Shown here: positions 17,501 through 22,188 of the stretch, piece after piece
How the letters are laid out: every line of letters starts with the position of its first letter
Numbering within the stretch: position 1 is the first letter of the stretch
Translations under genes and position numbers: made by a program
The notes under the pieces: model-generated
Database searches by the model: none
What the model saw: the letters and a program-made list of their open reading frames with translations, nothing else
Told to the model about the DNA's origin: nothing
NCBI GenBank assembly: GCA_934636045.1
Contig: CAKTZP010000008.1
Coordinates: 1 to 30,021 of the forward strand
Direction: 5' to 3'
Origin: an uncultured Oscillospiraceae bacterium
GTDB lineage: Bacteria > Bacillota > Clostridia > Oscillospirales > Oscillospiraceae
Length of the DNA: 30,021 bases

Positions 17501-18812
17501 TGAGGTTTGACACGTGCGGATAGACCTTTTCGGTCATGGACGGCATGATCGAGCGGTCCGCCGTGTCGCTCCGCGTGATCTGGCTGAAGCGGACCTGCGA
17601 GGAATAGATCATAACGCCGTAGTGCTTATATTTTTCCAGCTGGCGCGGCTCCATCTCGTCGGTGAAGGTGGAATAGACCAGATGGTCCTCGTCATAGAGG
17701 AAGATCGCAAGGCGGTCAATATCCGCGTACTTGGCGATCTCAACACGGATGTGCCGGGCGCTGACGTTTTTCCAGCCCATGGAGTTGGCGGTCGTGATCC
17801 AACTGCCGCCCTCCTTGTCCTGCGCTTCGAGATTGACCTGCCCATTCGTGTAGTTCACGGTGATGAGGCCGGTCACATCGCCGGGCAGCTCCGCCGCCGG
17901 GCCGAAGATGAAGCGGGCGCACACGGAGTCGCGATAGCTCTTGCCGTATTCGACGTAGTAGGAAAGCGTCCACTCATCGCCCAGCTCGCCGGCGGTGTTC
18001 CACGCCAGATGCTCGCCCTCGCCGTCGATGATGATGGCGCTCTGGCCGTTCAGCAGGTTATGTACCGCGCCCTCGCCGAGAAGCCAGTCCTCCGTCGGGA
18101 CATTCGGGCCGGCTTCGATGATGCCATCGGAATTCTTGCCGGGGTCAAGCGCCTGCCGCGCCGCCTGCACGCCGAAGTTCGTAAACCGGCCGACCGTGTG
18201 ATACGCGCTTACCGCTGCGCGTTCGATCATGTCCATCGCCTCTTCGTTGATCGTGCGGGTCGTCCCCTCGGCCAGGACTGTTTCGCCCTGCGTCAGGGTC
18301 AGGCCCAGCTTCTTCGCGCCGCTCACGCGCTTGACGGAGAGCGTCACCGGCCGGTCTTTATCGTAGTCCGCCCAGCTTTCCGCCGCAAAGACATCCTTCC
18401 AGCCGTTATAGCTCAGATAGTCAGCCTTGAGCAGAACCTGTCCGTTATGGAACTCGGCGGAAACTACGGTGCCGATATTCTGAAAGGCATCGCCGAAGGC
18501 CAGACGCATACAGCCCTCGCCGTCCTCCGGCTGAACATCGACGGACACCGTCCAGTCCTCATAGAGCTTAAAGAAGGTATTCCACGCAGTGGAATCCTCG
18601 GCAGCGGCAACGGTCAGCGTTTCCTCGCCGCTCTCGGCGCGCTCGACCGTCCATTCACCGGTCAGCTCCCAGTTGCCGTCCGTGACCGGCGTTGTATCCC
18701 CCTGCGGGATGCTGCCGCCGGAGCCGCCGCCGCTGAGAAGCACAATCGCCGTGATCCCGCCCGCGACGACCAAGGCCGCTGCGACCAGAATCCAGATCCA
18801 TTTCTTTTTCAT
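14571..18812 (-). CDS. Membrane-anchored giant repeat protein with seven concanavalin-like modules
   Basis: 1413 aa. Residues 1-30 are a single N-terminal membrane segment (KKKWIWILVAAALVVAGGIT) with no lipobox, followed by a Gly/Ser linker, so it is probably a signal-anchored outer-face protein. The rest is about seven repeats of 165-195 aa, starting near residues 45, 235, 440, 650, 850, 1050 and 1245. A typical unit contains TISTDILFGKLDSNGVCTAR, (V/L)GLFSIKFSENFEVMVEGQY, a W-containing turn, RVHVTLSR, and ends with a GLGA...(A/V)(R/K)F(T/S)N strand. The last four units are the most alike. The fold looks like LamG/concanavalin-type beta sandwiches. No catalytic residues are recognisable, so glycan binding is the best guess. 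As first gene of the operon with a strong promoter and GGAGGGG ribosome-binding site, it should be made in quantity. Confidence 0.85.
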   Translation of the reverse strand: MKKKWIWILVAAALVVAGGITAIVLLSGGGSGGSIPQGDTTPVTDGNWELTGEWTVERAESGEETLTVAAAEDSTAWNTFFKLYEDWTVSVDVQPEDGEGCMRLAFGDAFQNIGTVVSAEFHNGQVLLKADYLSYNGWKDVFAAESWADYDKDRPVTLSVKRVSGAKKLGLTLTQGETVLAEGTTRTINEEAMDMIERAAVSAYHTVGRFTNFGVQAARQALDPGKNSDGIIEAGPNVPTEDWLLGEGAVHNLLNGQSAIIIDGEGEHLAWNTAGELGDEWTLSYYVEYGKSYRDSVCARFIFGPAAELPGDVTGLITVNYTNGQVNLEAQDKEGGSWITTANSMGWKNVSARHIRVEIAKYADIDRLAIFLYDEDHLVYSTFTDEMEPRQLEKYKHYGVMIYSSQVRFSQITRSDTADRSIMPSMTEKVYPHVSNLTVPEGESTKDWALSKNAVFFHENGKEALIIDSKGEQFSYYTAHSIDGTWSASAKVDFGTYYSDTAGVRVSFTTAEKKFAGLLTVKYSPDSGGQLSVNLQTYVPATDGWNDVLKSGWEKGDTAFCLNLSGDASGKLRIALVGANTGKTIYEGEVTLEKDTLANMKVIGLGTLAAQSKFSEIEMKLTGPSVEMSGTTDPSDKTMYPLTVGTAAASSVWETDEGMIYTTDGALVADTAGNAYAYNTANTIADGFTISTDILFGKLDSNGVCTARIALADQFRSMVGLFSIKFSENFEVMVEGQYNDGSNWVNCITDNRWREVQDNRVHVTLSRAAGSNVCALSISDFSGKNVFYGTLTMPARVAHKIVAFGLGADKSSARFTNMYCQLSGKTKDDSTIEDYGMLPIVAGKEQPTSRWSMENGATYRTGNALLITGKEVYAYDSAVTISNGFRITTDAQFGSLDKDGVSTARVALLDKNGGKVGILTFKFSQNFEVMVQGEYDAGSGWTNCIRDNTWRKAQDNRVHLVIEREDNSTALKITVNDFGANQIFSEVCNLPYAAASKVAGYALGVDNSTVKYSGIYTYASKTTLPPQQMIPITATGSPASSGNWTTGAGTQEYSDGSLIITSTGSDVFAYRNGANITDAFVLTAKLHFGRLDSDGTSTARIVLTDGGNNMVGLFTVKFSDSFEVMAQGEYTNDGNWASIIGDTGWQSVMDNIVTVRLQRQSGSSSYILTVTDSSGATVLTAISNAVPAEVNAKITGIGIGARSTEAKFSDIDINTDSTKPDQPDIIDGEESIVIGTVVAPVGWTGGNGVIHTAEGAIITSGSGDTYTFNTATALDAAFRIQTDIVFGTKGGDGTATARIALGDSEQHPVGLVTLKYDNDKKLLVQGQYFFGGSWTTILAADWKEIGTNHLVATLSRPAGSNTLSLTVTKQDGTVVYSATSGEIPADVFAAMTCYGLGSFSSQVQFTNVSYYAA

Positions 18813-18862
18813 TGCGTCCCCTCCAATGGTCCGTTCAGAGTATTCGGGTTTTTTCTATCCAA

Positions 18863-18891
18863 ATTTTACGCCAAACGCCGCTTTATGTCAA
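18863..18891 (-). promoter_or_regulatory. Main promoter of the mannan operon
   Basis: On the minus strand TTGACA (+ strand 18886-18891) is followed after exactly 17 nt by TAAAAT (18863-18868), near sigma-A consensus. The expected start near 18856 leaves a leader of about 44 nt. No other convincing promoter was seen inside the 16.4-kb operon. Confidence 0.72.
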
Positions 18892-18985
18892 GCGATTAAA
18901 CAAAAAAGCAGCTTCAACGCTCAGCTTTTCTCCATTATGACGGGACGCCGGTATCGTTTTTGTGAATATTGGATAAGGATTTGTA

Positions 18986-19003
18986 AATTTGTTATAACAA
19001 ATT
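18986..19003. promoter_or_regulatory. Palindromic operator AATTTGTTATAACAAATT (copy B)
   Basis: This is a perfect 18-bp palindrome centred at 18994.5, about 103 bp upstream of the operon -35 box. Its inner 16 bp equal the site at 2104-2119. It lies between the ROK gene terminator and the operon promoter. The likely ligand is the GntR/LacI protein at 5411-6493, from the resemblance to the AraR box (inference). Confidence 0.68.
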
Positions 19004-19019
19004 AAAGAAATGATATAAG

Positions 19020-19048
19020 AACAGGCAGCCCGATGTGGGCCGCCTGTT
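19020..19048 (-). terminator. Intrinsic terminator of the ROK gene
   Basis: AACAGGC-A-GCCC / GGGC-C-GCCTGTT forms a stem of 11 pairs with one mismatch and a 5-nt loop, 14 nt beyond the ROK stop codon. On the minus strand it is followed by an A/T-rich stretch (TCTTATATCATTTCTTTAAT). It separates manA-ROK transcription from the mannan operon promoter. Confidence 0.65.
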
Positions 19049-19062
19049 ATATTATTATAGTA

Positions 19063-20187
19063 TTAGACCATGAGCGAACGGCTGAACGCCACGTCTGCTG
19101 CGGAGAGGAGCTTGATGTCCGGGGTCTGCGCCGAGGGCAGGACGGACACATGACCGCGCAGGATACGGGCGTTGATGTGCTCCTCCATCTGCGGCGCAAT
19201 CTGCTCCACACCGTACAGCAGGTCGCCCGCCAGCAGCACGGAATCGATCGGTACCAGATTCGTCAGGTTGACCACCCCCGTACTTAGATACTCCGCCTCC
19301 TGCCGCAGCAGCTCCTCGGCCTCCTCTGAATCGGGCAGTGCATCGATGAGTTGCCGCCACGTGCGAAAGCCGCTGCCCTGCAAAAGGTTCGGAATTGCCG
19401 CGTAACACTCTAAGCAACCGACATTGCCGCACTCGCACCGGCGGCCGCGATAGTCAATCGAGGTATGGCCCAGCTCACTGGTGAAATATCCCGCGCCCTT
19501 AAGGACCTTGCCCTTGGAGATCACGCCGGAGCCGACACCGCTATCGACCAGCAGCAGCAAAAACTGGCTGCTGCCCCGGCTCTCCGGGCGGCCGTTGTGA
19601 TAGCTGGCAAGGCACGTGGCGTTGTTTTCCAGAAAAACCGGCATCCCTGTTCCCTCCGTCAGCGCCGGGCCGATGTCCGTCTGCTGCCAGAGATCGAAGC
19701 GCGGCGGGTTCAGGATACGGCCGCTCTCGCCGTCGAGCGGGCCGGGCGCGGAAATGCCGATGCCGCAGAATTTCTCCGCCGGGAGGCCGGTCTGCTCCAT
19801 CATTTCCCGGATGGCCTGCACGATGGCCGCGACCTTCTGTTCCTCATTTTCAATGCGGACGCGCTGCTGGGCATAGACCTTGCCCGCCATATCAACGATA
19901 CCCGCCGTGCAGCCGTCGCGGTTGAGGTAAACGCCGACGGCATAGCCCGCCGTACCGCAAAGGGCCAGCGGGGTCGGCATCCGGCCGTGCTTTCCCGTCA
20001 CCGGCTCCAGCTCGTAAACCAGCCCCTCACTCAACAGCTCCGCCGCGATGAGCGACGTACAGGCGCGGGTCAGGCCCGTCTGCCGGGCGATCTCGGCCCG
20101 CGACATCGGCTGCGACCGCAGCAGCCGCAATATCAGCTTACGATTATATTCCTTTGTATACTCCGCATTTCTCGCAACCCGCGCCAT
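19063..20187 (-). CDS. ROK-family transcriptional regulator (NagC/XylR-like)
   Basis: 374 aa from ATG at 20187, preceded by AAGGAG. An in-frame start at 20235 would add 16 residues with no ribosome-binding site. Residues 1-70 form a winged helix (LRSQPMSRAEIARQTGLTRA). The remainder is a ROK sugar-binding domain with GIGISAPGPLDGESGRI, VFLENNATC, ELGHTSIDYRG and the ROK zinc signature CECGNVGCLECY. The usual ATP-binding Asp of ROK kinases is not evident in its N-terminal segment, consistent with a regulator rather than a kinase. It lies 57 nt after manA and probably controls manA and perhaps the divergent glycyl-radical operon. The effector is unknown, plausibly a mannose- or hexose-phosphate-related sugar. 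Confidence 0.88.
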   Translation of the reverse strand: MARVARNAEYTKEYNRKLILRLLRSQPMSRAEIARQTGLTRACTSLIAAELLSEGLVYELEPVTGKHGRMPTPLALCGTAGYAVGVYLNRDGCTAGIVDMAGKVYAQQRVRIENEEQKVAAIVQAIREMMEQTGLPAEKFCGIGISAPGPLDGESGRILNPPRFDLWQQTDIGPALTEGTGMPVFLENNATCLASYHNGRPESRGSSQFLLLLVDSGVGSGVISKGKVLKGAGYFTSELGHTSIDYRGRRCECGNVGCLECYAAIPNLLQGSGFRTWRQLIDALPDSEEAEELLRQEAEYLSTGVVNLTNLVPIDSVLLAGDLLYGVEQIAPQMEEHINARILRGHVSVLPSAQTPDIKLLSAADVAFSRSLMV

Positions 20188-20225
20188 AGCAGTATTCTCC
20201 TTGCCATGAGTAGTTCGTGAGGAAT

Positions 20226-20254
20226 ATGATACCACACTTTACCTTTATTTTCCA
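20226..20254 (-). promoter_or_regulatory. Possible internal promoter before the ROK gene
   Basis: On the minus strand an extended -10 (TGGTATCAT; hexamer on + strand 20226-20231) has a weak TGGAAA 17 nt upstream, overlapping the manA stop codon. It could allow regulator expression independent of manA. Support is weak. Confidence 0.3.
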
Positions 20255-21303
20255 CCCATACAGCAAACAATTTTCAGCGTTTCGTCGCTCTTTGCCGTAA
20301 TTTTTCCCGCAGCGGCGGCCGGAAGGAAAAAATAGTCGCCCTTTGCGATCGGCCGGGCATAGTCCTCGCCGACCAGCTCGCCTGCCCCGTCCACACAGAT
20401 CCAGACGGAGGCGGGTTCGGTCAGCGACACGCTGCCGCCGTCGAGCAGATAGCGCGTCATGGAGAAGCACTCCGTGTCCTCCGGCCCGATCAGCTGCTCG
20501 ACACGCACGCCGTTCTCCTCATGCAGCACGCGCGGCTGTTTTCTGCCCCTTTCCACGACCGTTGCGCCGCTGTGCGTATAGTCGAAGCAGTCGAGTGCCG
20601 TGTCCGCATCGAGTCCGAGATACATCTCCTGTGCGTTCAGATGGTAGTCGCCGCACCAGTATTCCGGCTGGATGGTAAAGTCCGTCGGCTCCTGCACCTC
20701 CAGAATCAGGCAGCCCGCGCCGATGGCGTGAATCACGCCCGCGGAAACGTAGAATACGTCGCTCGTCTGCACCGGAACACGGTTGACGAAGCTCGTCATG
20801 ATCTCCGGGTCGGTTTCGCTCCGCTCCACGGCGGCGCGGAATTCCTCCTTCGTGACCTCGCGGTCAAAGCCAAAGTAAATACACGCATCGGGCCGTGTCG
20901 CCAAAATCAGCCACGCCTCAGCCTTGCCGTAGGGACTGTGAAAATTCTTCTGCGAAAACGTGCGGGTCGGGTGCGCCTGCATCGGTAGACGGATCGCACT
21001 GTCAAGATATTTAACAAGAACGCCCAGGTCCTCACGTTCGCCGAGGTACTCCTTCTTGTGCTCACGCAGCAGCACATCGAAGGGCTTTCCATCCTCCAGA
21101 CGTTTCGAGATGCCTTCTAACGGGTCGGTATGTCCGGGATTGATCGCGCGGACGGCAGAACAAATCCACTCCTCCGGTTCGTTGCCGTCCTGCGGCGCAT
21201 CGCCCAGAAAATCAGCAAACAGCTTGCCTCCGAGATACACGCGGAACACACGGTTGCGCCGGAAAAACACGGGCCGAAGCCATGCATCAGTCATTGCGCT
21301 CAT
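20245..21303 (-). CDS. manA: Mannose-6-phosphate isomerase, class I
   Basis: 352 aa. It interconverts mannose-6-phosphate and fructose-6-phosphate, the entry of mannose into glycolysis. Cupin metal-site motifs are visible: MQAHPTRTF (Gln and His ligands), GKAEAWLIL (Glu ligand) and SAGVIHAIGAGCLILEVQEP (His ligand), with the type I start PVFFRRNRVFRVYLGGKLFA. The length fits the short Gram-positive ManA type. The ATG at 21303 has AGGAGGAG 5 nt upstream. It is transcribed away from the glycyl-radical operon from a shared divergent promoter region and is followed by the ROK regulator. Its presence beside the mannan operon supports mannose as the end product of that pathway. Confidence 0.92.
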   Translation of the reverse strand: MSAMTDAWLRPVFFRRNRVFRVYLGGKLFADFLGDAPQDGNEPEEWICSAVRAINPGHTDPLEGISKRLEDGKPFDVLLREHKKEYLGEREDLGVLVKYLDSAIRLPMQAHPTRTFSQKNFHSPYGKAEAWLILATRPDACIYFGFDREVTKEEFRAAVERSETDPEIMTSFVNRVPVQTSDVFYVSAGVIHAIGAGCLILEVQEPTDFTIQPEYWCGDYHLNAQEMYLGLDADTALDCFDYTHSGATVVERGRKQPRVLHEENGVRVEQLIGPEDTECFSMTRYLLDGGSVSLTEPASVWICVDGAGELVGEDYARPIAKGDYFFLPAAAAGKITAKSDETLKIVCCMGGK

Positions 21304-21348
21304 GATAACTCCTCCTAGCAGCCAATTTTTAATTCGATTTGTATCATT

Positions 21349-21377
21349 ATCATAATACAGCGAAAAACATTTGTCAA
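21349..21377 (-). promoter_or_regulatory. manA promoter (left arm of the divergent pair)
   Basis: On the minus strand TTGACA (+ strand 21372-21377) is followed after 17 nt by TATGAT (21349-21354). The expected leader to the ATG at 21303 is about 40 nt. Confidence 0.7.
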
Positions 21378-21389
21378 TCGGGTTGACAA
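21371..21389. promoter_or_regulatory. Inverted repeat TTGTCAA-TCGGG-TTGACAA joining two divergent promoters
   Basis: Two 7-bp arms around a 5-bp spacer contain the -35 hexamers of the manA and glycyl-radical operons back to back. The symmetry may simply come from two consensus -35 boxes, or it may also be an operator, for example for the ROK protein. Confidence 0.5.
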
Positions 21390-21411
21390 TTTTATTTCAG
21401 TTTGCTATCAT
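21383..21411 (+). promoter_or_regulatory. Promoter of the glycyl-radical operon (right arm of the divergent pair)
   Basis: TTGACA (21383-21388), a 17-nt spacer, then TATCAT (21406-21411). The predicted start near 21418 falls at the GAGGTGA ribosome-binding site itself, so the leader before ATG 21430 would be only about 12 nt, unusually short. Confidence 0.65.
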
Positions 21412-21429
21412 AGCCATGAGGTGAAGAGA

Positions 21430-22158
21430 ATGGAGCTTCGTATTTTTCAAAAGGGCTTTAACTTCTCGCAGGACGGGCCGGGCAACCGGCTGGTCTATCA
21501 TTTACAGGGCTGCAACCTCCGCTGCCCGTGGTGTTCCAATCCGGAGGGACTTTCCCTCGAGGGCGGCAAGCGCTGCTCCGTGGAAGAGATCGTAGACGAG
21601 GTTTTGCGCAGCAAGACCATGTTTTTTGACGACGGCGGCGTTACACTGACGGGCGGCGAGGTCTGTATGCAGCTCGACGCGGTAAAAGAGCTGCTCACGC
21701 GCCTGACGGACGAGGGCATCGCTACATGCATCGAAACGAACGGTACCTCTCCCCGGCTGCCGGAGCTGTTCCCCGTGCTGGACCTGCTCATCATGGATGT
21801 CAAGCACTACGACGCGCAGAAGCACAAGGCCGTCACCGGCGTTTCGTGCCTGCAAACCTTCCGCAATATCACCGCCGCGCTGGCCGCAAAGCAGCCGCTG
21901 GCACTCCGCATCCCGCTCATCGGCGGCTTCAACGCCTCGATGGAGGACGCAGCGGGCTTCGCGGCGCTGTTCAAGCGCGTCGGCGTTCCCGATAAGGCGA
22001 CGGTCGAGCTGCTGCCCTATCACGAATACGGCAAGGTCAAGTACGAAGAACTGGGCATGGCCTACACGATGGGCGCAGAGGCGCACGTCAGCAAGGAGCA
22101 GGTCGCCGCGTTCGCGCAGGCTTTGCGGGGTGCAGGTATTACCATCATACATACTTAA
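21430..22158 (+). CDS. Glycyl-radical enzyme activating protein (radical SAM), minimal form
   Basis: 242 aa from ATG at 21430, with GAGGTGA 5 nt upstream; an in-frame GTG at 21421 lies inside that ribosome-binding site. The radical SAM cluster motif C28-x3-C32-x2-C35 (GCNLRCPWCSNPEG) binds the [4Fe-4S] cluster that cleaves S-adenosylmethionine, and G75-G76-E77 in TLTGGEVC is the SAM-binding GGE motif. LLIMDVKHYDAQKHKAVTGV is typical of PflA-like activases. It should install the glycyl radical on the enzyme encoded 30 nt downstream. Unlike most activases of non-PFL glycyl radical enzymes, there is no cysteine-rich ferredoxin-like insert between C35 and G75, where only one further cysteine occurs, so it resembles short PFL activase. 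Oxygen-sensitive and cytoplasmic. Confidence 0.9.
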   Translation: MELRIFQKGFNFSQDGPGNRLVYHLQGCNLRCPWCSNPEGLSLEGGKRCSVEEIVDEVLRSKTMFFDDGGVTLTGGEVCMQLDAVKELLTRLTDEGIATCIETNGTSPRLPELFPVLDLLIMDVKHYDAQKHKAVTGVSCLQTFRNITAALAAKQPLALRIPLIGGFNASMEDAAGFAALFKRVGVPDKATVELLPYHEYGKVKYEELGMAYTMGAEAHVSKEQVAAFAQALRGAGITIIHT

Positions 22159-22188
22159 TTTCACTAATTGACGAAAGGATCGATACCT

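Noticed and set aside
14343..18899. Several long + strand frames (14343-16043, 16416-17510, 17514-18899)
   Set aside because: Antisense to the seven-repeat protein; their similar look reflects the repeats on the other strand.
19063..20187. ROK sugar kinase (glucokinase or mannokinase)
   Set aside because: An N-terminal winged helix is present and the ATP-binding DxGxT-type segment of ROK kinases is not evident, so a regulator is the better call.
21330..21345. ATTTGTAT near the manA -10 box as a third copy of the mannan operator
   Set aside because: It is only a half-site; the matching ACAAAT arm at the right spacing is missing.
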